A stretch of DNA of 64,000 nt from Bacteroidota bacterium. Lineage in GTDB: Bacteria > Bacteroidota > Bacteroidia > Bacteroidales > JAAUTT01. The DNA lies in NCBI GenBank assembly GCA_023429135.1, contig JAEYWD010000094.1, positions 180,040-244,039 of the forward strand. Direction: 5' to 3'. Both the position numbers and the translations under genes were made by a program. The notes beneath the pieces are model-generated. The model saw only the letters and a program-made list of their open reading frames with translations. It was not told the DNA's origin and did no database searches. Position 1 is the stretch's first letter; every line of letters begins with the position of its first letter. Positions 26,995 to 37,000 of the stretch are shown here, one piece after another.

Positions 26995-27330
26995 TCAAAT
27001 TGTGAGAAGCTTCTGGCCCGATTTCAGGATTTCGGTTAGGGTAATTCCCATATAACGAACTGTTACGCCGAGTTTTTCGAGTTTCTCCGACACTTCATTG
27101 ATATCGGCACAAGCTTTACAGGCCTCAATTTTAACTCCCTGTTGAATCATCTCCATAATTTCGAGCTGCACCTGCGCATCATTGCCAGCAAGCCTGGCCG
27201 AAGCTCCCCAAATAATCACCGTAACCTCGTCCCACCAGTTATGCTTCAGTGAGTTTACGGCGTACATATTGATCATATTGAAAAAAGTATCCTTGTTATC
27301 AGTTGTCCAGAGAATAGTCAGCGATTCCAT
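26995..27330 (-). CDS. DsrE family protein
   Basis: A 111-residue DsrE/DsrF-like protein with the small alpha/beta fold of the family: an N-terminal TILWTTDNKDT strand-loop, then VTVIIWGASARL, then IEACKACADIN with two cysteines at about 73 and 76. Family members act in sulfur relay or as small-thiol proteins. The Cys-x-x-Cys at this site is common in the Bacteroidota/YchN-like subgroup. It follows the secreted transglutaminase-like gene with 2 bp between, so the two are likely co-transcribed. Confidence 0.85.
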   Translation of the reverse strand: MESLTILWTTDNKDTFFNMINMYAVNSLKHNWWDEVTVIIWGASARLAGNDAQVQLEIMEMIQQGVKIEACKACADINEVSEKLEKLGVTVRYMGITLTEILKSGQKLLTI

Positions 27331-27332
27331 AT

Positions 27333-29291
27333 CTATTTTTCACAAGCGTTAAATTCAATTTTCTTATTTTCGACTTTGTAAGGTGACATAATGCCACGCA
27401 TTTGGGTAGCCGAGGCTTCGTAAATAAGAATAGTGAGCTGCTGCTGATCCTCATTACTTTTTAAGGTCAGCGTAGGGCCCGACTCGATCAGTTTCCAGGA
27501 GCCCCAATGTTCCTCGTTGCCGGTTCTGAATTTCATTTTGTTATTAGGCATAAAAATGAAATTAAGCTGCTCTACTTTAGTTTCGCGGGTTTTCCCATCC
27601 CTTTTGTAAAAGTCAACTTTCCAGCATTTTCCAAGATATTTTTTAACACTTGCATAAACTTCCTCATCCTTATAAGGTGGAGGTGTTATCAACAGAGAAC
27701 TCGGCACCTGAACGTACGAATTTTTCATAAATTTTTTCATATCATCCTTCGAGCGCGAAATTGTGGAAAGTTGCTGTTTCATATTATCCGATCCGGGAAT
27801 AAGTTCCAGCCCTTTTTTGAGCACAAGCTCCGCATCGTCGTAGTTGTAGTCTCGCACCAATACTGCTGCCGATTCGGAAAAAAGTTTCTCCACAATTTCA
27901 TCATTCGTGTTGCGGGCCAAAAGTTGCTTGCTGAATTTTGACATAATTTCGATATTACGGGCAAGTTCAGCGGATTTTAAACGTATGCCTCCCTGAGACA
28001 TGTTGGAGGTAAATCCATAGGAAAGTAGCCTAAGAAATATTTCACTATTCGCCAGAAAAGGGAATTTCTGGGTATAGTTCATGAGGGTATCAATAGTAAT
28101 CTCGTCCATTTTATCGCCTTCACGCAGATAATTAAGAAGCGATTCCAAAACAATCTGCTGATTACGTATATTCTCAGGATTAGCCAGATACGCCTGGGAT
28201 GCATGATAAAAAACCTTTTCAAAATTGTAAGTCAGTTGGTAATAATAGGCCAGGCTTTCGTGATAAACCTGCTCGTATTCCTTAGTATCGACAGAATCGG
28301 AAATGTTTTTTGTGAAATTGTTAAAAAATTCAGTGTAACCCTTTATGTTTGGCCTGTTAATCACCATTTCGTTTGTTAGTGCTTTGAAATGATTGGCCGA
28401 TTGCTGCTTTCCTTCAGCATTGGCCGAATTCAGATTGACAAATTTCGCAAAGGTTTTGCCATCGTATTTCTTTTTCTCAGCCTCATCAACTAACTGGTTC
28501 TGCAGAGAACTGCTTAACAGAAATCTTATATTGAGTGAAGGGTAAATCAAATTTGCCTTTTCGAAGTTGATGGCTGCCAGAGCATATCGGTCGGCATTAA
28601 AGTCAAATATTCCCTTATTATAATATTGAAGCGCTGCAAGTTGAGCCGGATTGATGACTTTAGATGACTCAAAATGCTTTTGGAACATGTCGTCGAAAGA
28701 ATTGGTCTTATACTCGGTTTCGGATATAACTTTATTATTCTTCAGATAATCTATATAGTTCTTTTTAAACCTGTCCGAGAACTGCATCACTCCCCTTGCT
28801 GGAAGGGTTGTTTCGAAAAGATAACTGGTGCTGTTTGGGTCGGCAACCAGAAACACGTGATTAGGCGTTTCTTTAATGATATAATCAATTTTGAAATAAT
28901 CGAGGACCAATCCATATAAAGCCGATGCAGTCACACAATTATAATTGCCAGTTGTAAAAATATCAGTAAAATAAGTTTCGTCCTGGTACTTTTTTAGAAA
29001 ACGACTGTGCACCTGGTCGTAAATTACTTTCATCTGTTTTTTCCGGTTATATTTGTTGAATCCCTTTGCTTCTAAACCAACAACAAAGTCGTTGATTGAT
29101 TTTTCAATATCCGCTGCATTTGCCGGATGCTGAACCGCTAGCAGCAAATCCAGAGTTCTTACCGGGGTTTGTTTGAGGTAATTTCTGAAAATCTGTTTCT
29201 CAAAATCCGAGTTGAATATTGTTGTATCGGTTATTTGTGCATTAACAATATTAAACCATAGAAATCCAAAAGTTAAGAAGAGTAGTTTCAT
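27333..29291 (-). CDS. Secreted transglutaminase-like protein with helical repeats
   Basis: A 652-residue exported protein (signal peptide about 1-19, ending VNAQ). Residues ~80-180 resemble a transglutaminase/cysteine-protease-like core with candidate triad C119 (GNYNCVTAS), H145 (PNHVFL) and D151. Residues ~210-500 look like TPR-type helical repeats. The last ~120 residues are beta-rich (HWGSWKLIESGPTLTL), similar to a lipocalin-like C-terminal domain. The function is unknown; a thiol-dependent activity in the periplasm is only an inference. It precedes the DsrE gene. Confidence 0.72.
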   Translation of the reverse strand: MKLLFLTFGFLWFNIVNAQITDTTIFNSDFEKQIFRNYLKQTPVRTLDLLLAVQHPANAADIEKSINDFVVGLEAKGFNKYNRKKQMKVIYDQVHSRFLKKYQDETYFTDIFTTGNYNCVTASALYGLVLDYFKIDYIIKETPNHVFLVADPNSTSYLFETTLPARGVMQFSDRFKKNYIDYLKNNKVISETEYKTNSFDDMFQKHFESSKVINPAQLAALQYYNKGIFDFNADRYALAAINFEKANLIYPSLNIRFLLSSSLQNQLVDEAEKKKYDGKTFAKFVNLNSANAEGKQQSANHFKALTNEMVINRPNIKGYTEFFNNFTKNISDSVDTKEYEQVYHESLAYYYQLTYNFEKVFYHASQAYLANPENIRNQQIVLESLLNYLREGDKMDEITIDTLMNYTQKFPFLANSEIFLRLLSYGFTSNMSQGGIRLKSAELARNIEIMSKFSKQLLARNTNDEIVEKLFSESAAVLVRDYNYDDAELVLKKGLELIPGSDNMKQQLSTISRSKDDMKKFMKNSYVQVPSSLLITPPPYKDEEVYASVKKYLGKCWKVDFYKRDGKTRETKVEQLNFIFMPNNKMKFRTGNEEHWGSWKLIESGPTLTLKSNEDQQQLTILIYEASATQMRGIMSPYKVENKKIEFNACEK

Positions 29292-29323
29292 CAGAAAATA
29301 ATTTTAATAAGTTAAGGACTGAT

Positions 29324-29388
29324 GGAACCGCACATGTTTTGAAATTATTTTCCTCCATTTTGTATTTCCGGAAACATGTGGGTTTCAT
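29324..29388. repeat. Imperfect inverted repeat upstream of the transglutaminase-like gene
   Basis: CACATGTTT (29331-29339) and AAACATGTG (29372-29380) are perfect arms, extended by a few more matched bases on the outside. The structure lies 33 bp before the start at 29291 and would be in that gene's leader. The rest of 29292-29744, ahead of amtB, is very AT-rich with only weak promoter-like words (for example TATATTCG at 29713-29720). Confidence 0.5.
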
Positions 29389-29744
29389 AAGATTGGTTTG
29401 TTAGCTCCCGAACGAAAATAAGAATATATAGCGAATTATCCTTCCAAACCTATAAAAAAAGTGAAGATCAAACTCGAATTTTAATTATCGTACTATTTCA
29501 CCATAAAATCTTACAATATTAAAGTGATATTAAACTATTGTTTAAAATTTAAAATTATTAGTTGAAATTGAATTTCGCTAAATTTAAGATGCCAATCTTA
29601 ATAATATTTACTATTTGCTATATTAAACTATCAATAATTAAATAATAATTTGAAATAAGTATAAATTATAAATTAAATACCCGTTTTAAATATAGGGTTA
29701 TTTCATTTTATTTATATTCGCATCGAAATTTAAAATTGTAAATT

Positions 29745-30980
29745 ATGTTCGATACCGGCCTAACTACATTTATGGTACTTGCTACCAGCCTTGTAATGCT
29801 TATGACACCCGGCCTCTCCTTTTTTTATGGAGGTTTGGGTTGTAAGAAAAATATCCTGAATATTATGATTCAAAGTTTTGTTTCCATGGGACTGACCTCT
29901 GTTTTATGGCTGGCTTTTGGTTACTCTCTTTGTTTCAGTGGAAATCTTGCAAGTGGCAACGATTTTTTTGGTATTTACGGGAACCTCGACAAAGCTTTTT
30001 TGAATGGAGTAACCCCTCAAACGGCTTTCTCGCCCGACAGAAACTTTCCCGAGTACTTATTCTTTGCCTATCAGATGATGTTTGCCATTATCACTCCTGC
30101 CCTTATTACAGGAGCATTTATTAACCGAATTACATTTAAAGCCTATATAGTTTTTCTGATTTTCTGGCAACTGCTGGTTTATTACCCTTTCGTGCATATG
30201 GTTTGGGGCGGAGGTATTCTTGCCTCATGGGGAGTACTCGACTTTGCTGGTGGTATTGTTGTACACGCTGTTGCTGGATTTGCTGCACTTGCCTGCGTAA
30301 ATTATGTTGGTGCTCGGTGCGAAAAGGAAAATGTTCCTAATAATATTCCGCTTGTAGCCATTGGTACAGCACTTCTCTGGTTTGGCTGGTACGGATTTAA
30401 CGCCGGAAGTGAACTGAATGTCGACAGTATTACCATAGCAGCTTTCATCAATACGGATACTTCAGCTTCTTTTGCTGCAGTTACCTGGCTACTGATTGAA
30501 TGGAAAACAGGTAATAAAAAGCCAACCTTTATTGGGTTAATGACCGGAGCTGTTGCAGGTTTGGCAACTATTACGCCAGCGGCTGGTTATGTAACGGTTT
30601 TACAGTCGGCCGTCATCGGAATTATCGCCTCCATTGGTTGTTTTATGGCTGTAAAATTTAAAATGCGTAAAGGTTGGGACGATGCGCTCGATGTTTGGGG
30701 TGTACATGGAATGGGCGGCGTAATTGGCACTATTTGTCTGGGCCTTTTTGCCACTACTGAAATAAATCCAAACGGGGCTAATGGCTTATTCAGCGGAGGT
30801 GGTTTTACATTGTTGTTTAAAGAAACAGTGGCCATAATAATTGCTGTGGTTTACGCCTACTTTTTTACACTGCTTATCCTTAAAGTCATCAATAAATTTA
30901 CTCCTGTAAAAGTAGATCCCGAGCTTGAAAAAGAAGGTCTGGATATATCCTTCCATGGAGAAGTAGCCAGGAATTTGTAA
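29745..30980 (+). CDS. amtB: Ammonium transporter
   Basis: A 411-residue Amt/Mep/Rh-family channel for ammonium with eleven predicted membrane helices. The pore histidine pair is present at H174 (GGIVVHAVAG) and H321 (WGVHGMGG), and GWYGFNAGS is conserved. The N-terminus begins directly with the first helix, with no extra signal peptide. In most bacteria a PII protein gene (glnK) follows; none is found here, and the next gene is an unrelated hydrolase behind a long hairpin. Confidence 0.95.
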   Translation: MFDTGLTTFMVLATSLVMLMTPGLSFFYGGLGCKKNILNIMIQSFVSMGLTSVLWLAFGYSLCFSGNLASGNDFFGIYGNLDKAFLNGVTPQTAFSPDRNFPEYLFFAYQMMFAIITPALITGAFINRITFKAYIVFLIFWQLLVYYPFVHMVWGGGILASWGVLDFAGGIVVHAVAGFAALACVNYVGARCEKENVPNNIPLVAIGTALLWFGWYGFNAGSELNVDSITIAAFINTDTSASFAAVTWLLIEWKTGNKKPTFIGLMTGAVAGLATITPAAGYVTVLQSAVIGIIASIGCFMAVKFKMRKGWDDALDVWGVHGMGGVIGTICLGLFATTEINPNGANGLFSGGGFTLLFKETVAIIIAVVYAYFFTLLILKVINKFTPVKVDPELEKEGLDISFHGEVARNL

Positions 30981-30990
30981 ATAGTACTGA

Positions 30991-31117
30991 AAAAAGAGGC
31001 TTTGTGAAAAGTCAACTTCTGGTCATATTTCGACTCCGCTCAATATGACAAACAACTGTCAAGCGTCAGACTGAGCGTAGTCGAAGTCTTTCCAACCTTT
31101 TCACACAACCTCTTTTT
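30991..31117. repeat. Nested long inverted repeat downstream of amtB
   Basis: Outer arms AAAAAGAGGCTTTGTGAAAAG and CTTTTCACACAACCTCTTTTT pair almost fully. Inner arms CGACTCCGCTCA and TGAGCGTAGTCG pair with one mismatch. The outer stem ends in a T-rich run, so besides being a dispersed repeat it may terminate amtB transcription. Confidence 0.65.
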
Positions 31118-31166
31118 CTTTTATTGAAGAGAGCATTACATTTGTATACAATTAAAAATCCTGAAG

Positions 31167-31961
31167 ATGGTATACAAATTTCTCATCATATTCTTTGTGT
31201 TGGTTATCATTCTGGGAATAGTAGTGTCGTGTTCTCAGGAAAGGCTTATCTTTTTCCCGGAAAAGCTGCCCAAAGATTATAAATTTCTATACCTGACCCC
31301 CTGTAAAGAATATAATATACCTGTTGACAGAAAAACGAAAATTCACGGTTTGCTTTTCCGGTGCAAAAATCCTAAAGGCCTGGTGTTTTACCTCCATGGC
31401 AATGCAGGCTCCAATAGTACCTGGGGATTACTGGCCGATCTTTATCTCGAAAACAATTACGATTTTTTTGTTCCCGATTATCGTGGATATGGTAAAAGCG
31501 ATGGTAAAATATCCAGTGAAAAACAATTACTCAGCGATGTTCAGGCAGTTTTCGATACATTAAAAAAAGATTATGAAGAAAAAAAGATAGTGATTATGGG
31601 TTTCTCCATCGGATCTGGTCCTGCTGCTTATATTGCCTCCAAAAACGAAGCTTCGTTGCTGGTTTTAAAAGCGCCTTATTATAATTTTCCGGATCTGGCT
31701 CAAAAATACTTCCGCATTTTGCCAAAATTTCTTATTCGCTATAAATTCCGTACCGACCAGTATATTCAACAGGTAAAATGTCCGGTAGTTATTTTTCACG
31801 GCGACCACGACGAGATTATCTATACAGGTTCATCAGAAAAATTAAAACAGCATTTCAAACCAGCCGATACGCTCTTCATTCTGAAAGGCCAACCGCATAA
31901 TGGAATAAATGATAATCCTGATTTTCAGAAAGAAATACGCAACCTTCTTTCGAAGTTATAA
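31167..31961 (+). CDS. Alpha/beta hydrolase, membrane-anchored
   Basis: A 264-residue protein with a hydrophobic N-terminal segment (residues ~4-22) ending in VVSC, possibly a lipobox or a simple anchor. The hydrolase fold shows FYLHGNAGS (oxyanion region, ~71-79), nucleophile elbow GFSIGSG (Ser near 147), the acid in FHGDHDE and the histidine in KGQPHNG. Proteins of this serine aminopeptidase-like (YfhR/Bem46-like) group have unknown natural substrates. It appears monocistronic. Confidence 0.85.
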   Translation: MVYKFLIIFFVLVIILGIVVSCSQERLIFFPEKLPKDYKFLYLTPCKEYNIPVDRKTKIHGLLFRCKNPKGLVFYLHGNAGSNSTWGLLADLYLENNYDFFVPDYRGYGKSDGKISSEKQLLSDVQAVFDTLKKDYEEKKIVIMGFSIGSGPAAYIASKNEASLLVLKAPYYNFPDLAQKYFRILPKFLIRYKFRTDQYIQQVKCPVVIFHGDHDEIIYTGSSEKLKQHFKPADTLFILKGQPHNGINDNPDFQKEIRNLLSKL

Positions 31962-32074
31962 CCCCAGAATTACTGTAATTGCGTGTATTGTGTGATTGTG
32001 GAATTAAAAAAAACCTGATGTGAGCTCGCATATAAATCTTTTCCAAATTTCGGACATAAAGTGATGGCTTTTCT

Positions 32075-32082
32075 TAATTTTG
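32075..32082 (+). promoter_or_regulatory. -7 box upstream of the ECF sigma gene
   Basis: TAATTTTG is a full TAnnTTTG match, 25 bp before the sigma factor ATG. No TTTG is present at the expected -33 position, so the promoter may be weak or activator-dependent. A Shine-Dalgarno AGGAAG sits between it and the start. Confidence 0.4.
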
Positions 32083-32107
32083 CTCACAAATTTTAGGAAG
32101 GCTTAAA

Positions 32108-32710
32108 ATGACACTAGATCAGGAGAATATTCTGTTTCTTCAGATTCAAAAAGGAAACCTGAAAGCATTTGAAACACTATATTTCGACATGCAACCGCGT
32201 TTATTTGCCTTTTCCCGTAAATTTATCGACGACATTGAAATCTGCAAGGACATTGTGCAGGAGATATTCCACGAGCTATGGGAGAACCGCCAGACTACCA
32301 GGATAAAAACATCGTTGAAGGCTTATCTCTTCAGGGTGCTTCATAATAAATGTCTTAATCATATCCGCGACAGGAAGGTAGAAGACAAATATATCAGTTA
32401 TGTCGATTTCAAATTAAAGGAAACTGAACTGCTGTTTTACAACCAGGATTGGGAGGGATACAAAAGTGTTTTTTTCCAGGAAGTGCTGCAAATCTTTAAA
32501 AAAAGTATGGAGGAGCTTCCCGAAGGTTGCCGCGAAGTTATGCTGATGAGCAGGGTAGAGGGGCTTTCTAACAAAGAAATCGCTGAAAAGCTGGATATCT
32601 CGCTTCGTACAGTTGAAAATCAGATCTACCGTGCACTCAAAATCCTTAAAGTTAACCTGAAAGATTATCTTCCATTAATCCTTTACCTTCTATCCGGCCC
32701 GTTTAACTAA
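32108..32710 (+). CDS. ECF RNA polymerase sigma factor
   Basis: A 200-residue sigma-70 family protein of the Bacteroidota ECF type. Region 2 (about 20-90) includes DIVQEIFHELWENR, and region 4 (about 128-180) has the helix-turn-helix LSNKEIAEKLDISLRTVENQIYRALK. The order of genes, sigma then FecR anti-sigma then SusC with an STN domain, is the standard trans-envelope signalling arrangement. The sigma factor probably activates the susCDE-GH76 genes that follow when glycan is bound at the outer membrane. Confidence 0.95.
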   Translation: MTLDQENILFLQIQKGNLKAFETLYFDMQPRLFAFSRKFIDDIEICKDIVQEIFHELWENRQTTRIKTSLKAYLFRVLHNKCLNHIRDRKVEDKYISYVDFKLKETELLFYNQDWEGYKSVFFQEVLQIFKKSMEELPEGCREVMLMSRVEGLSNKEIAEKLDISLRTVENQIYRALKILKVNLKDYLPLILYLLSGPFN

Positions 32711-32927
32711 TCACGATATTGACAGCCAATATAAACTGATAAAAGGTGACAAAGCAGCATGTTCCATAAACGATCAAACATTTATCTTAATTACAATGCA
32801 GGAAAATTAAGCATTGAACGGATATTTTCAGAAAACTTCAAGTTTGATCCAGGTAAGTAAAAAAATTTCAAAAATCTCGTGAGTAATACCAAATATCTTT
32901 TGTGTCATACTATTACAAGGCAAAATA

Positions 32928-33917
32928 ATGGATGAGAAAAATTTAAATACTGAATTAATAATCAAGTGTTTATCTAATTCTGCAAATCCTTCGGAAAAGG
33001 AGGATTTATTGAATTGGATAGGCCTGAGCAAGGAAAATGAAGCTTTTTATTGTTCTTTAAAGGATTTATTTGAAGCAGGAGATTGGGAAAAACGCAATAC
33101 AGAAGCCAAGACCTCACAAAACTGGCAAAATATGCTAAATACGATTTCTGCAGAAGCAGAGACTGAGCCTAAAAAAACCTTTCGATTGCTTCCTTTACTA
33201 AAATATGCAGCAGTTCTGGCTATAGGCGTATTTATTACAAGCTTGATTTACAACAATTCAAAGCCAAACCTGGAACTCAAAAATCAGGTTGTAACAGGAA
33301 TTGGAGAACGCACCCAAATGATCTTACCCGATGGTACACTAATCTGGGTTAACTCCTGCAGCTCGGTAAGCTATACATACAATTACGGCACCAAGGCACG
33401 CGATATCTATTTAAAAGGTGAAGCCTATTTCAAAGTTGCCAAAAATGCTGAAATTCCGTTTGTTGTGCATGCCCAGGGTCACAAGGTTACTGCCTTAGGT
33501 ACCGCATTTAACGTATCGGCCTACGAAAATGACTCAGAGCTATCGGCTGTTTTACTCGAAGGTTCTATACAATTTGAGACGGTAAAAACCGGCGAAACCC
33601 AAGTTATAAAACCAGGCGAAAAGATTTATTATGATAAAAATAAGAATCATACTAAAGTTGAAAAGGTAAACCCTAATGTTTATGTAGCCTGGAGCAATGG
33701 CGAAACAAGGTTCGAACATTTAAAAATGGCCGAGATTGCAAAAAGATTACAACGGACTTACCATGTAACTTTTATTCTGGAAAACGAAAAAATCCAAAAC
33801 AAGCATTTCACGGGCACCTTTAGAAATTATGAGTCGCTGGAACAAATACTTAATGTATTAAGTACCAATGCAAATATAAATTGCACCCTTGTAAGAGATA
33901 CAGTATTTATAAAATAA
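32928..33917 (+). CDS. FecR family anti-sigma factor
   Basis: A 329-residue inner-membrane protein. The short cytoplasmic N-terminal domain (1-85) is followed by one membrane helix (about 86-105), then a periplasmic FecR domain (about 120-225, with GTKARDIYLKGEAYFKVA) and a C-terminal DUF4974-like secretin/STN-related domain (about 255-329, with FTGTFRNYESLEQILNVL). It is expected to hold the sigma factor and release it when the SusC STN domain contacts it. The 217 bp before it contain no clear gene. Confidence 0.93.
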   Translation: MDEKNLNTELIIKCLSNSANPSEKEDLLNWIGLSKENEAFYCSLKDLFEAGDWEKRNTEAKTSQNWQNMLNTISAEAETEPKKTFRLLPLLKYAAVLAIGVFITSLIYNNSKPNLELKNQVVTGIGERTQMILPDGTLIWVNSCSSVSYTYNYGTKARDIYLKGEAYFKVAKNAEIPFVVHAQGHKVTALGTAFNVSAYENDSELSAVLLEGSIQFETVKTGETQVIKPGEKIYYDKNKNHTKVEKVNPNVYVAWSNGETRFEHLKMAEIAKRLQRTYHVTFILENEKIQNKHFTGTFRNYESLEQILNVLSTNANINCTLVRDTVFIK

Positions 33918-33985
33918 CAGAAACTAAAGTAACTAATTAAAACTTAATTGCCTATGACTTAAGAACAGCTACCCAAAAACTGAAA

Positions 33986-34014
33986 AAGCGGAAAAATTGG
34001 TACTTTTCCCGCTT
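33986..34014 (+). other. Stem-loop between fecR and susC
   Basis: AAGCGGAAAA (33986-33995) pairs with TTTTCCCGCTT (34004-34014) with one bulged C and an 8-nt loop. It lies in the 163-bp space between the anti-sigma and susC genes. With no T-run following, it could be a processing or mRNA-stability site, or a weak terminator separating signalling genes from transport genes. Confidence 0.45.
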
Positions 34015-34080
34015 GTGCTTCAGTAAATCAAACATTTGCGCTTAAACAAACTTTATTGTTTTACTAAACATTGTAAAAAT

Positions 34081-37000
34081 ATGAAATTATTTTATTTCTG
34101 CAGGTATTCATTTGCAGTTAATCTACCTAAAAAGCTACTGCTAATTATGAAATTAACTACTTTTTTAATAATTGCATGCTCAGCCAGTATCTTTGCAAAT
34201 ACGGGCTACTCCCAATCATCGGTAGTCAACATTAATCTTAAAAATGTTAACATTCACGATGTTTTTACTGAAATCGAAAAACAATCGGATTACCGGTTCT
34301 TCTATAATGAGGATCAGTTGGACTTAAGCAAAAAGGTAAATGTGCAGGCATCCAACAACCAGATATCCGACGTACTCAATTCCTTATTTGCAAATACCGA
34401 TATCGCTTATAAGCTGATTGGCAAATACATTGTTCTTGTTTCCATGAAAGCATATCAGGAGACTTTGCTGGCCAACGTGCCTCAACAACAAAAGGTGAGC
34501 GGCCTTGTAACCGACGGAGCCACAGGCGAACCTTTACCAGGGGTTAACATTGTGGTGGAGGGAACTACAATTGGTGGCGTAACTGATATGGATGGAAGAT
34601 ATTCGATTGATGCCCCTGGCTCCGATGCAGTGCTTGTTTTCTCATTCGTTGGATACCTCTCTGAAAAAGTATCGGTTACGGGCCGGAATAAAATTGATAT
34701 CAAGCTAATGCCCGATATTACCAAACTCGAAGAAGTTGTGGTAATTGGTTATGGCACCCGTCAAAGAAAAAATGTTGTGGGAGCTGTTGATCAAATTCAG
34801 TCGAGTGCCATCGAAAATAAACCTTCGGGCAACCTTATGCAGGCAATGCAGGGAGCGTCGGCAAACCTCATTATTCAGCAAAGAAGTCCAAACCCTAACG
34901 ACAATAGTTTAAACATCAACATCCGTGGATTAAGTACCATTAATAACACGGAGCCTCTTGTTGTTATCGACGGTTTAATTACCGAAGTTGAAAGTCTCTC
35001 CAAATTAAACCCGGCAGACATTGAAAATGTCTCCGTTCTGAAGGATGCCGGAAGTGCAGCAATCTATGGCTCTCGTTCTTCCAATGGCGTTATCCTGGTC
35101 ACTACCAAGCAAGGTGTTAAGAATAACAAACCGGTTGTACGTTTAACCACATCAGTAGGTATGGAAAATCCACATGTACTTTACAAACCGGTACGTGGGT
35201 ACGAAAACGCCATTCTTAAAAACCAGGCTTTAATTAACGGAGGATCTGCACCCATTTTTACCCCCGAGAAGATCCGCGATTTACAGGAACATGGAGATGG
35301 AACATGGTTTCTGGATGACATTCTTCAGGATGCCTTACAGCAAAACTATAACTTCAGCATTTCAGGAGGAAACGGAAGTTCAACTTACATGGTTTCAGCA
35401 GGGTATTACGATCAGGCAAGCAATTTCGTTGGCAACTACGGTTTAAAACGGTATAACTTCCGCTCAAACATTACTACTGAATACGGCAAATTCAAGGTTG
35501 GAACCGTGCTGGCATATAACCGCACCATGCAAACTGCTCCCAATTCAAATGCAAGTACTTTAATTGTTGATGGTGGCCGTATTCCCAATTACTATTATTA
35601 CAAAATGAAGTCGGAAGATGGTAAGTACCTTCTGAATGATGTGCTCAGCGAATTTAACCCGTTAGGTATATTGGAAAAGGGAGGTTATCAGAAAAAGGAT
35701 GAAGATAACATTATTGGTAGTCTGAATGGTGAACTTGAAATTTTCAAAGGCTTTAAAGCAAAAGGATTGCTGGGTATCGACCTGAGTGCCAATCACCGTT
35801 TCATCAGAGGTATGCGGGTTCCATTTTACACAAGCGAAACAGCAACCGAGCCAAAATATGCCAATGCAAACACTCCTTCCGAAGATTACAACGAAAAAAA
35901 ATATACGCTGAACAGCCAGTTTATGCTCGACTACGACAGAACTTTCGGCGTACATAACTTTACCGGTTTGCTGGGTGTTTCCAACGAGTCGTATACCCGC
36001 CAGGCCAATGAACTGAAAAAAACATACACCGATGTGGATCTCGGCATTCCTGAAACCAATACTGTAATTGACAAAGGTAGCTATAACACCCCTGATCAGA
36101 CTCAGGAAAGAAGTATCTATTCTCTCTTCGGGAGGTTAGGCTACACTTACAGCCAAAAGTATTATGGCTTGTTCAGTTTCCGTTACGATGGTTCTTCCAA
36201 ATTTGCCAAAGAATACCGTTGGGGCTTTTTCCCATCCTTTTCAGCAGGTTGGAGAATTTCGGACGAAAACTTCCTGAACTTTTACAAAACCCAAATTGGC
36301 GATTTAAAGTTAAGAGGCTCCTACGGTATTTTGGGTAACCAAAATGTTGGCGATTACGCTTATTACACCACGTATAAGTTAAACAATAATACTTATGGGT
36401 TCGACAATAAGTCAGTTTCGGGCACATCGTACGACCTTGGAAACAAAGAACTTCAATGGGAAACATCCAGGACATTTAACATTGGTGCCGATGCTACATT
36501 CCTCAATGGAAAACTGTTTGCCTCTTTCGATTATTTTAAGAAAAAAACAGTCGATATGCTCGATACTCCTGTTTTTCCAACTGTATTCGGCGGCGGCGGT
36601 TTCAAGGATAATATCGGCGAAATGCAAAACCAAGGCTGGGAACTTACCCTTAGCTACAACGGTACTACCGGTAGCGTAAAGCATAACGTAAACTTTAACC
36701 TTGCTGATACCAAAAATAAACTGCTGAAACTTGTTGGCGACGAACAAATCTCAGGTGCCGACCAGATGTTGCAGATTACCCGTGTTGGAGATCCTTACAA
36801 GTCATATTTCGGTTACAGAGTTGCCGGTTATTTCCAGAGCTTCGACGAAATTGAAAACAGCGCTTTACCTGTAGGTACCACCGTTGTACCAGGCGATGTT
36901 AAATATGTGGATGCCGATGATAACGGTGTTATTAACGAAGAAGACCGCAGGGTTTTAGGAAATGCATTCCCGCGTTTTACCTTCGGGTTTAACTACAATG

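Noticed and set aside
32759..32860. A 33-codon ORF in the gap between the sigma factor and fecR (reads FHKRSNIYLNYNAGKLS...)
   Set aside because: Too short for family assignment, no Shine-Dalgarno, and the gap is AT-rich enough to give such ORFs by chance; it may be a gene remnant but I cannot support it.
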